Under the pieces are notes generated by a model. That model had not been told where the DNA came from. It searched no databases and was given only the letters and a program-made list of their open reading frames with translations. From Strigamia acuminata (Eukaryota; Arthropoda; Chilopoda; Geophilomorpha; Linotaeniidae), in assembly GCA_949358305.1 (NCBI GenBank), contig OX442317.1:1798001-1862000 (forward strand): 64,000 nucleotides of DNA, given 5' to 3'. The position numbers and the translations under genes were made by a program. Positions 50,901-60,793 of the stretch are shown here, piece by piece. Position 1 is the stretch's first letter. Each line of letters starts with the position of its first letter.

Positions 50901-52469
50901 CACCAAGGGCAAATTCCACTTACGATCAGAACAAACGTTCCTAAAAACTCGGCAAACACCTCCCTGACGATGGGTATCCTCACACGGAGACGACTTAAAA
51001 CTGCTTCCATCTTCGGAATACGTTTGCGTCGCTTTGGCGGCACCTGTGCAGGTGAGAAAGTAAAACGTTACACGTCGAGCCGGGAGAAACTCAGCAGCGC
51101 TCTGCTCAGAGGTGATTGTCGGACTGAACACGTGGCCGAGGTAGGCGCCTTGGCCGTCTCGTTGCCTAGCAACCTTGGAACGAAGCTCGTTGCTAGGACG
51201 CGCACTCTGCGAGATGCTCGCGATCAAGACGCTGAAACGCTCGACCTAGTTTGTCAGGAAACTGAAACACTGACGCGCGTTTCCTCCGACGGATAGAACG
51301 GACGGAAGTGAGTGAGAGGAAGGAACGCGGGAAATAAATCCACATTTATTGTGTGTCAGTAGTGAATATGTAAATTTATTTCGCCGGGCGCCGGACGCCA
51401 CGGGATGACACTTTGCACATCGACCTGTTTGGAGTTGCGCTCCGATTTCTTCGAGTGAAACGCTTCTGACCGTGAAATGTGGGCTGTTTTTGTGCTTTTC
51501 TAACCTTGAACTTGTTCCTTAATAATAGTTCTTGTTTTGTTTTGCTTGGATTGCTTAATCGAATTGTTTAATTGCAATTTTTTGTCTCTTTTGTTTAAGT
51601 GTGGGTTAAAAAGGTGCGCAAATTTGCATGGCGAAATGTGCACGTTTGGATTAGTCACGGGAGTTTTGAGGTAATTGTATAATAAACTTACGGTTTGTAT
51701 GTTTAATGGCACCTCGTCCGCTTTGTTGTTAAATTGGTGAAGATTCTCCAACGGAAAATCGTCTTTGTCAGCCATGAGGACACGCGGATCGAACTAATTT
51801 AACGATATTTTGCAAGTGACACGTCACATGAGCATTGAGCAGAGAGTGTGACCTTCCCACTGCAGGTTGTGATAAAGATTACAAACTTGCGATATTTTTT
51901 TCTATATTTTAGTAAAAATCTGAAAATACATTTTGCGTTAGCTTCGGAATGTTGTTTGGTTAAATGTGGGAAGAAAGTTTTGTGTTTGTGTTTCGACGAA
52001 TGCAAGATGATCTGTTTTAATTATTTGTAATCAACCAAAAATAACAAACAAATTTCTCGACTTTTCGATCAATGCGAAAAGCGACGTCTTGTGTTTGGAA
52101 TTAAAAGCAGGTTGGTTAGGGATTGTGCCACTAGAGCGCGTGCAATTACAGGAAAATTTAAAAATAGGTGGAGATTAATCGCAAAATGCAGGAAATATAG
52201 ATTTGAAATTGTAGAATTGGATTTTTTTTTAAAAAAAGGAAGAAGAGACAATAAAGAAAAAAACTTAACTGTTTAGTGCGGTGTTTGTGTGTGTTACTAC
52301 CACTATTCCATAGAAATGAGAATTTTACACGTGTGTGAATAAAACCGACTGGCTCGAATATAAAAACAGCTTTTGATATAAATAGTTACACTAGCACGAT
52401 TGCAGCATGGGAAGTAGGCTAGTTATAGTAACATACCTCAGGATCTTGGAACTTGTCGTCGTCGCTCAT
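47983..52469 (-). CDS. AQP: Aquaglyceroporin (MIP family), two alternative first exons
   Basis: Common exons on the minus strand are 50924-51043, 48829-48955, 48624-48761, 48472-48572, 48192-48409 and 47983-48124. First exon A is 51692-51775 (MADKDDF..., 28 codons) and first exon B is 52437-52469 ([11 protein letters not shown]). Both end in a GT donor in the same phase, giving 309 or 292 residues. The protein is a six-helix channel for water and small uncharged solutes. Both NPA boxes are present, GAHLNPAVT (N115 in form A) and GYAINPARD (N241). The Asp after the second NPAR is the signature of glycerol-conducting members. Aligning to GlpF numbering by eye, the selectivity filter is W95, G229, Y238, R244, the wide Trp-Gly-aromatic-Arg type. 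The gene is divergent to TIM44. A Met inside the first common exon could serve as a third start. Confidence 0.93.
49213..49340. other. Possible tRNA-like or SINE remnant in an aquaglyceroporin intron
   Basis: On the minus strand 49229-49239 reads GGTTCGACTCC, a perfect RNA polymerase III B-box consensus. On the plus strand 49321-49331 reads GGGTCGATTCC, a near match facing the other way. I could not fold either into a complete tRNA. The element lies in the 50923-48956 intron. Confidence 0.25.
51161..51173. promoter_or_regulatory. X-box-like RFX site in a GC-rich stretch
   Basis: GTTGCCTAGCAAC fits the palindromic RFX X-box consensus. It lies in an unusually GC-rich block (about 50930-51460) just upstream, on the minus strand, of the first common aquaglyceroporin exon, where an internal promoter would be placed. 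Function is inferred from the motif alone. Confidence 0.4.
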
Positions 52470-52835
52470 TGCGCCGATGTTTACTCGGCAAAAAAGAACA
52501 ATTATTTTGCCACGTGATCAACCTGTTAATTGTTAAATAACGCAATGTTTTGTTTCATATGTGAAGAAAGAAACAATTTTTAAAAAAATTATCATGTCGC
52601 ACAAAATTATAAATAATTATAGGGATAATTAATCGGTAAATTTAAAAATAAATAATTTTAAAAAATGTAACGAAGATGGAACAAATACTCTTCCATCCAC
52701 ATCAGTAATTTCGAGAATTCTCCATCAGGTTGCAGCATTGCATCGATCAGGCAAGATGGCGACTTCCGACTAAAATTTTGCGGCTTTTAATGTAAATTTT
52801 CTCCACGTGCCTGTCCTCGACAACGATATTGCAAA
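52470..52835. promoter_or_regulatory. Candidate bidirectional promoter, aquaglyceroporin form B / TIM44
   Basis: 366 bp separate the start codon of aquaglyceroporin exon B (minus) from that of TIM44 (plus). Both leaders and core promoters must lie here. No clear TATA box is placed for either gene. Confidence 0.55.
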
Positions 52836-54976
52836 ATGAGCAGCTTATTCTTTCGTATTCCGGTAAAAAAGAAAATATTTCAAAAAAAAAATAGAATGTA
52901 GCAATTGACCGATCTGGTTTTGTATTTATATTCCATTTAACCCTTATTGCGAATGAAAATGAAAATTACATCATTTTTGTTTCTTTATTTTACAGTTGAC
53001 TAAGAGAGCAATGTTTACTCTTCTTCCACAACATTTACCGAGACGTTACTTACAGAAAATGTTACTAAGGGACGGACACATCGATTTCAGAATTAACCAG
53101 GTGTTTGCGTAGTAATTTTCTGTCAAGTTTAAATGCTTACGAAACGTGTCCATTTATTGCAGATTAATTACTACGCAACGAGACCGACTCGCAAAAACTT
53201 TCTGTCGCAGCTCATCGACAATATCAAGCAAGATGTGGAGAAAAATAAGGAGATGAAGGTTCGATTAATGTTCGGGGAATATAAATTTAATCTATTTTTA
53301 TCAATTTGTTGAATTTTTACAGGAAAGTTTGAAGAAATTTCGTGAAGAAGCTGAAAAATTGGAACAGTCGGAAGCGCTACAGAAAGCCAGACAAAAATTT
53401 GTACGATTTTTTGTATGAGTTTTTTTAAAGATTTATTGTTGTTAATTATAATTACGCTACTAGTATTTATTTAAATTTGCAGCAAACTTTAGAATCTGAA
53501 ACCAGTAAAGGGTCGGAAGTGTTGAAACAAAAATTACTGGGGCTGAAAGACAAACTGCAAGAGGCAAATTAAGAGAAATGTATATTTTTTGTGGTTACTA
53601 AACATGAATTTATTAATTTTAGACACTCGAGGAAGCTCAAAACACGGAGTTGGCCAAAAAGGCGGGTCAAATCACCGAAGAATTAGCTAAATCGGCAAAA
53701 GGAGCCGCTGAAAGTGTATCAGAAACGAGTCATAAACTCGGGCAAACTCCCGCTTTCAAAAGCATTTCGGAAGTAAAATATAATCTTTTTTATTTTAAAT
53801 GAAACCCAATTTGATTTTTGTTGTTATTTGTTAAAGGGTGTCAAAGCCGTGAAGCAGGAAATTGACGACACGACATTGGCCAAAGCACAGATGTACAAAC
53901 CGCCAGAAAAATTGAGAAAAAGGGTCGAAAGGACGTACGCGACTGTGGAAGCCAAGCCAATCGAGCCGAACACGTTAGATGAACATTAAAATTAAAATTA
54001 ATTTGATTACAATTTTTTTTGTTTAAATTAGAGAGGAAATTAGATTGGACATGCACAAAGACTCGAAATGGTATCAAAGTTGGCAAAATTTTAAAGATAA
54101 CAATCCTTATGTACATAGTAAGTTGGGACACTGGAATTAAAAAATTATTTATTTATAAATTTATTTAATTTTAGAATTTTTTGATTGGAAAACAAAATTT
54201 GACGAGAGCGACAACCCCTTGGTTCGAGCGTCGCGGACAGTTACCGATAAAGTATCGGACATAATTGGCGGAATGTTCCAGAAGACGGAATTATCGGAAG
54301 TTTTGACGGAGATCTGCCGGATAGACCCGTTGTTTGACAAAGAGAAGTTCCTCAAGGAATGCGAATTTGAAATCATACCAAATATTTTAGAGGCCTTGAT
54401 TCGAGGCGATTTGGAAATACTCAAAGATTGGCTCTACGAAGCTGTAAATTTCTAACTTTAGACAAAACAAAAAAGCGTTTAATTTATCATTAATTGTTTT
54501 CAATAATTTCAGCCGTACAGTGTTTTATCTACACCAATCAAACAGGCGCAAGCGATGGGGTTGAGATTTGATTCAAAAATATTAGACGTTGCCAATGTCG
54601 ATGTTAGTTATAAATTTGAGTTGATTTTAGTATTTTGTTGTTGTTTATTATTCTGTTTTATTATTTCTATAGCTGGCAATGGGGAAAATGATGGATCAAG
54701 GACCCGTTCTCATCATCAGTTTCCAAACACAACAAATCATGGCGGTGAAAGATCAGAAAGGAACCGTCGTGGAAGGAGATCCAGTAATTAATTGAACAAA
54801 ATTGTAATTTAAAAAAATTTATAAAATTAATATTTTTTTTTTTATTTTTTTTTTAGAGTAAAATTATGCGTATGCATTACGTGTGGGTTTTATGTCGAGA
54901 TCAAACGGAACTGGATCCGAAAGCAGCGTGGAAACTAATGGATTTGTCTGCCAACAGTGTCCAGCAATGGCTTTAG
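52836..54976 (+). CDS. TIMM44: TIM44, import-motor subunit of the mitochondrial inner membrane translocase
   Basis: Exons 52836-52862, 52996-53100, 53163-53258, 53323-53400, 53483-53563, 53623-53772, 53837-53973, 54032-54117, 54175-54443, 54513-54602, 54673-54783 and 54857-54976 join to 449 residues, close to the human 452. The protein sits on the matrix face of TIM23 and recruits mtHsp70. The N-terminus is basic and aromatic, as for a matrix presequence. A charged, helical middle follows (NIKQDVEKNKEMK, FREEAEKLEQSEAL). The C-terminal Tim44 domain is clear from HKDSKWYQSWQNFKDNNP through ELSEVLTEICRIDPLFDKEKFL, LDVANVD and GPVLIISFQTQ to YVWVLCRDQ near the end. The fifth intron appears to use a GC donor (GAG|GCAAAT); all others are GT-AG. 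AATAAA at 55021-55026. Confidence 0.95.
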
Positions 54977-55240
54977 TGTAGTCTCTCTTTGATTTTAATT
55001 TTACAAAAAAGAAAAACAGAAATAAATAAAATAAAAAATAAAAACAAACGTGTTTAAATTATTTAACGCGACTTTTAACAATCTAATTTGCATAAAAAAA
55101 GAATAAAACTTGAAAAAGATAATACGGTAAACCCAAATAGTACCGGTATCCATTTTTATCTGATCCACCTAGCGGTAACAGTCGGCATTAATAATCTATA
55201 GCTTATGAGCGAGTGGCGAGTTTGATCATATGAAAGCATC

Positions 55241-58200
55241 ATGGCTGACCGGGAGCCACCCCCACTGTTTGACGAAGAGGAGGAATCCGCGAAAAAAGAC
55301 TCCGATTTTGAGGATCTTTTTGTTTCGGCATTTGAGGTAACGAGTGAATACTGTCAAAATTGACATTTACGACGCTGCAGTGCCGAGCGAATGCACTGAC
55401 AAACCGGGGCAAATAAAAGTTCAAACGTGGTCCGTTCAACGTATGTATTTGGTATTTGCATTTAATTGCAGAACGAAAACGGCACGACAACCAAAATCAA
55501 ATTAGAGTTCGATAACACCGACGCCGAATTCATTGCAGGTGAATATCCGGAAAAAAAAAGTCGACCATTTTATTTTAATTTTAATTTTTATTAATTTTAT
55601 TTTAATTTCGCAGCGGGGACTACGGAAATTAATTTAAACGACGAAACACCGTCCGAAGAATTTAAGGACGCCGAACCTGAGATCGAAGCGGAAAAGAAGT
55701 CGGAACCAGCGTCGTTATCAGCTTCGTCGACCACCGTTACGACCACTTCACAAGTGGCGAAAACAAGTGGCAAAATTAAATCGTCCGATGATGTAATTAG
55801 TGGAGTTTTTTTTATTGATTCAGGGTATTTTTTTTATTCTTGTTTCCGGTTTTGTAGATTGAAGAAGAACAAAATGACCAATTTATTGAAATTACCATTA
55901 CTGATCCGCAGAAAATTGGGGACGGAATGTCTTCGTATATGGCGTATAAAGTATGGGAATGCGGATGGTTTTTTTGGTTGTATTTTTTGGTTGATTTGTC
56001 GTTTTGTTTTGCTTGATTTTTTAGGTGATAACCAAAACGAATTTGCCGTATTATAAGAAGAAGCAGTTTTCAGCCATGAGACGTTTTAGTGATTTTTTAG
56101 GACTGCATGATAAACTAGCAGCTAAACATATACATCTTGGACGAATTGTGCCACCTGCGCCCGAGAAGAGTGTAGTAGGTGATTAGAAATTGATGGTTTA
56201 GCTCAAGTTTGTACATATTGAACATGAGCATTTGGAAAGTTTTTAGAAAATTTGTCTGAAACTCAAAATTTTATCAAATATTTGGAAAATTGTCACTTTT
56301 TTCTTCTAAATTCATCAAAAAAATCGAAATTTTTAACTTTTTTCTTCAAAATTCATCAAACAAATTGAAAAAATTCACTTTTTTCTTCAAAATTCATCAA
56401 ACAAATTAAAAAAATTCACTTTTTTCTTCAAAATTCATCAAACAAATTAAAAAAATTCACTTTTTCTTTCAAAATTCATCAAACAAATGGAAAATTTTTA
56501 CTTTTTTCATCAAAATTTATCAAAAAGTTTGAAATTTTTTACCTTTTTCTTCAAAATTCATCAAAACATTTTCAGAAATTTCTTCCAATTAATTTCTGGG
56601 AATAATATTATCTCGATAGACGAATTAAATGCTGTGAATGACATTAACAGGAATGACGAAAATCAAAATGGCTAAGGAAGGTGACGGCGGTGCTTCGGCC
56701 GACTTTGTCGAGAAGCGCCGAGCGGCTTTGGAACGATACATGAACCGCACAGCTGCTCATCCAGTTCTGAAAACCGATCCAGACTTCAGGGAATTCCTCG
56801 AAATGGACAGCGAGTTACCCAAAGCCACTAACACATCCGCGCTTAGTGGTGCTGGAGTCATGCGTCTTTTCAACCGAATGGGAGACACCGTTAACAAAAT
56901 GACTTCCAAAATGGATGAAACTGATCCCGTAAGGATTCTTTTTTTTCTAATACATTTCTATTTTTCCTGTAATGGCCCTTTTGTTTGGGATTCAAAGAAA
57001 TTCAATTGACTTTTAGCCAGCTATGATGGCTTATAGACATGTAAGTAAGCGAAAAAGGGATTAGTTTGACTTTAAAAACAAACAAATTGTTTTTTTTCTC
57101 TCACCTTTTTATTTCAATTTACAGTTCTGGTCAAACCAGAGGCAGGACCACCATTTTCTCTACCTGAGGCAGCCCACTGAGTATATAAATGCACTTTTTG
57201 ATGCAAAGATGAATTTTCTTAGACTGAAAATGCATTTTTGTACACAAAAAACGAGCTATCTTTTTTCAAAATACTTTTTTGGTCTAAAAATGCGTTCAGA
57301 GTTGCATAAATGAATTTTTTACGTCCATGAATGCACTTTTTAAGTGCATAAATGAATTTTCAGATGAAAAAAGTGAAAGTATGATTAATATACGTAAGGG
57401 CTGCTGCCTCGGTGGTTATTTTTGTCCTACCACTGGTTCACAATATGTATTTTATTTTGTATTATTCTTAATTACTTCATTTTATACTTTAAGTGGTTCG
57501 AAGAAAAGCAACAGCAAATTGAGAATTTGGATCAGCAACTTCGGAAACTTCACTTCAGTATCGAGTCGCTTGTCATTAACCGCAAAGGTTTTTTATTTAA
57601 AAAAAAATAAACAAAAACAAAAATAAAAAATTAAAACGATTATAAATTTTAAATTATAAAATTCAATCTTGAAACGATGAAATTTTCCATTCCAGAATTA
57701 TCGCAATCAACAGCTTTATTTGCCAAGAGTGCCGCAATGCTCAGCAATTGCGAAGAACACACTGCCCTGTCACGCGCTTTGTCCCAATTGGCCGAAGTGG
57801 AGGAGAAAGTGGACCAGTTGCAACTAGACCAAGCCAACCACGACTTCTTCATTTTTGCGGAACTGCTTAAAGACTACATTGCCTTGATCGGAGCCATCAA
57901 AGTGAATTAACGAATCAACCGAGTGATAAATAATAATAAAATGAGGAAACTTTTGCACATTTTCAGGACGTTTTTCACCAGCGAGTCAAAGTCTACCAGA
58001 CGTGGCAACACGCCCAGCAAATGCTGAACAAAAAGAGGGAGATCAAAGCCAAACTCGAACTGGCCGGCAAATCGGATAAAGTGGCTCAGGCGCGCGAAGA
58101 AGTGGTCGAGTGGGAATCCAAAGTGGAACGAGGCCAGGAAGAATTCGAGAAGATTTCCAAGATGATCCGCAACGAGATGCAACGATTCGAGCACGAACGA

Positions 58201-58414
58201 GTGCGTGATTTCAAGAACACCATCATTGACTACATGGAGACGCTGATGAATGGCCAACAACAGGTAAAAACCAAAAAAAAAAAAAAGTATAAATTTAAAT
58301 TTATTCAAATTTTCAAAATTTATTCTTTTTTTTTAAAAAAAAAAAAAAAAAAATTCTTTCTAGCTTATTAAATACTGGGAAGCGTTTCTTCCCGAAGCCA
58401 AGGCCATTGCGTAA
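55241..58414 (+). CDS. SNX1/SNX2-type sorting nexin (retromer-associated PX-BAR protein)
   Basis: Exons 55241-55336, 55472-55538, 55614-55792, 55858-55950, 56025-56178, 56651-56928, 57494-57587, 57696-57901, 57967-58263 and 58364-58414 join to 504 residues (human SNX2 is about 519). It binds PI3P-rich endosomal membrane and bends it into tubules for cargo retrieval. The acidic N-terminal region ([17 protein letters not shown]) is followed by a PX domain from about residue 121, with the phosphoinositide-binding RRFSDF at 164-169 and the PPAPEKS loop. [12 protein letters not shown] and a linker lead to the BAR domain from [16 protein letters not shown] to the end. The C-terminus [16 protein letters not shown] is a hallmark of SNX1/SNX2. 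A single gene is expected outside vertebrates, so I do not choose between the two names. AATAAA at 58655-58660. Confidence 0.95.
56261..56580. repeat. 41-bp minisatellite in the sorting nexin intron
   Basis: The core ATTCATCAAA recurs at 56310, 56351, 56392, 56433, 56474, 56515 and 56556 (some copies imperfect), with a weaker copy at about 56269. The spacing is exactly 41 bp. It fills most of the intron between exons 5 and 6 and ends about 80 bp before the acceptor. Confidence 0.9.
57128..57440. repeat. Candidate MITE with imperfect terminal inverted repeats
   Basis: The left end (from about 57135, AACCAGAGGCAGGACCACC) resembles the reverse complement of the right end (to about 57442, read as AACCAGTGGTAGGAC). 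A CTGAGGCAG / CTGCCTCGG pair lies further in. The interior has several TGCATAAATGAATTTT-type internal repeats and no coding potential. It lies in the intron between sorting nexin exons 6 and 7. No target duplication could be fixed. Confidence 0.4.
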
Positions 58415-58707
58415 TGGAATTTGATTTAAAAGAACAAGAAAAACACTTTTTTCCTTCAATTTTGTCCATTTCGTCCCTTTTTTTCTGCTGCAATCTTAAC
58501 GCTTTCGTTTATTCGACTTAATTTCTCTTTTATTTCGCCGGAAATTACTTGAAGAACATTTGATTGATCGTAAACAATGTTACCAATGAGCAAACTATTT
58601 TTGTCCGAAGGATACTGTCGTGATTGTTTATTTTATGATTATAAGAGGTACATGAATAAAATACATGAAAATCTATAATTTATTCCAATTAATGAATAAT
58701 TCACCCA

Positions 58708-60570
58708 CTAATAAACCATATAATCGACCGGACAAAAGCCGGGCCCGTTGACCGGTTCCGCATTGATGCCCCTGATGAGCATCCGACAACGATGTTCCTC
58801 CAACCTCGGTCGCGCTTTATCCGTATCGTTGAGCGCCTGGGCGCTCCACAGTCGTTCCGCCACGGCCGACGCTCGTGGCCACAACCTGGGCGTCAGGTTA
58901 GTCGAATCGACATACTCCCCCCAAATGCAAGCTTCCCCGCCGAACACCAACTCTTTCTGCGCCTCGGTGCCGTTGAATTCGTGCGGATCGCACAGATAAA
59001 ACGACTCCCAGTCGCTGCCGTACGTGATGTAATTGAGGTACCAGCAGGCCGATAGTAGCGTCCGGTAGCCCTTTTCGGTGACGACGGCCAGTTCTTCTTT
59101 GTGGGGCTCTTTCCAAACCTCGACGACCGTGTCCGGCTTGACCGTGGCGCCGTTGTCGATCACTTCTTGCCAGATGATGTAGGATTTGTTGCCGGGCAGC
59201 GCGTCGATGATGTCCAGCACGCGTTGCATGTAGTATTCTTCGAGCCTAGTGTAGTTGTCGGCGAATCCTTTCTGTTTCATGAAGTCTTGGACTTTTGGGT
59301 TGCTTTTCCAGCAGTCGAAACTCACTTCGTCGCCGCCCAAATGGATGAATTGGTCCGGGAATGATTGCGCGATTTCTGCGAAAAACGATTTGAGGAAAGT
59401 GTAGGTCGTTTCCACCGTCGGGTCGACCGGGCCGAAGCCGTTCGGGACCAGACCGCCGGTTTCGTTCTTGTAGCATTGGGTGAGGAGGCCGGGAATGCCC
59501 AACCCCCAGGATTGGGTGTGGCCGGGGGAGTCGAATTCGGGGATGACTCGAATTCCTCTGGCGCGAGCGAACTCGTAGATTTCTATTATGTCGTCGATGG
59601 TGTAGACGTGCGTGGAGGGGTCGTAGGAACCTTTTGCGCTCATCGATGGAAATGCGACGCTCACGTATGGGAACGCTTGGTCGTCCACAATGTGCCAGTG
59701 AAGGACGTTCAATTTGTTTTGCGCCATTGTTTCCTAGGAAAAAATTGTTTTGGTTTAAATTTTAAAGTGGACAGTGGTCATTTTGGGATTACCAGCGTTT
59801 CAAAAATGAGTTTTTTCGGTAGGTAATGTCTGGCTGTGTCGATCATAAGTCCTCGGTAGGAAAATCTGGGAAAATCGCTTATCATTGTTCCATTTATGAC
59901 GAACTAGATAAAAAATAATAATCATTAAAAAAAAATAATAGTTTTTTTTAAAAAAAAATAAATTAAAAAACTCTCACCAGTCCATCCGATGGGTTGACGA
60001 TCAATTGACTGAATGTCTCCAAACCACGTATAGCGCCCCAAACGGTGTTTGCGGAAAGTTGAGCTCGTCCCATTTTACCCTTTGCGACAATTTTCAAATC
60101 ATCTAAAAAAAAATTAAATTAAATTAAATTTTAACGATTTTAAATTAAATATTCTTACATGCTTCATCCATTTCTGCAGTCGGGAATGCATTCTTACAAG
60201 CTTGTTTCACATTCACTTCGAGCACCGTGATCAATCCGGTAAAATTGGGCAATTTCAATTTCTTATAATCCATATTCTTGCTATTCCTCGAGCGAGGCGG
60301 ATCGAATATAGTGACGTAATACCTCTTGAAAGCACTTCTTAAAAGATCGCATCTTTGCCCGGTCTCGGTAAACAGAAACAACTTTGGAATAAAAATAAAA
60401 ACGTCGTCGCTAGTCTTCTGCGATTGCGGCAGCGGCCACACCGAACCCTTCGGTTGCGAACTGCCACCGACGAGTTTCTCCACCGGTCGCTCTTCCCTCT
60501 CATTCGTTTGCAAATTCGCGTTGCAAAAACCCACGACGAGCAAAAACACCACACGCACAAACGTCGACAT
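58708..60570 (-). CDS. Beta-N-acetylhexosaminidase, GH20, lysosomal HEXA/HEXB-like (copy 1)
   Basis: Minus-strand exons 60159-60570, 59978-60102, 59793-59903 and 58708-59733 join to 557 residues. The enzyme removes terminal N-acetylhexosamine from glycoconjugates, normally in lysosomes. A hydrophobic signal peptide ([14 protein letters not shown]) is followed by the GH20b domain and the GH20 barrel. The barrel holds [23 protein letters not shown] and the catalytic pair D351-E352 in [12 protein letters not shown], and ends in [20 protein letters not shown]. At the position where human alpha has Asn-Arg and beta has Asp-Leu (charged-substrate pocket), this protein has Asn-Tyr (WYLNYITYG). Cleavage of sulfated or sialylated substrates in the human HexA manner is therefore doubtful. 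It is the downstream copy of a tandem pair and converges with the sorting nexin. A minus-strand AATAAA is at 58679-58684. Confidence 0.95.
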
Positions 60571-60793
60571 CTTGTCGATCGATATTAACGTGGAAACTGT
60601 CGCCGACCAATTAAATATTCACTTCCTTATCTAGAAATGAGATATGTCGCAATAATAATCTCGTGTTTCACTAACTCGTGATCATATGACCGTGCAAATT
60701 GTTTGTACATTATTAATCAAAGTACTTTTATCAAACATATCTCAATATCAGTATTTAATATTTATTTAAAAGAAATTTACAAAAGAGAAAAAT

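Noticed and set aside
50898-51296. 132-codon plus-strand open frame over the GC-rich block
   Set aside because: Its composition follows the GC-rich stretch and it overlaps, antisense, the aquaglyceroporin exon 50924-51043, which fits the family in frame with splice sites.
57121-57305. Alternative terminal exon of the sorting nexin starting at TTACAG|TTCTGG
   Set aside because: The frame is not conserved with any SNX1/2 sequence and lies inside the candidate MITE.
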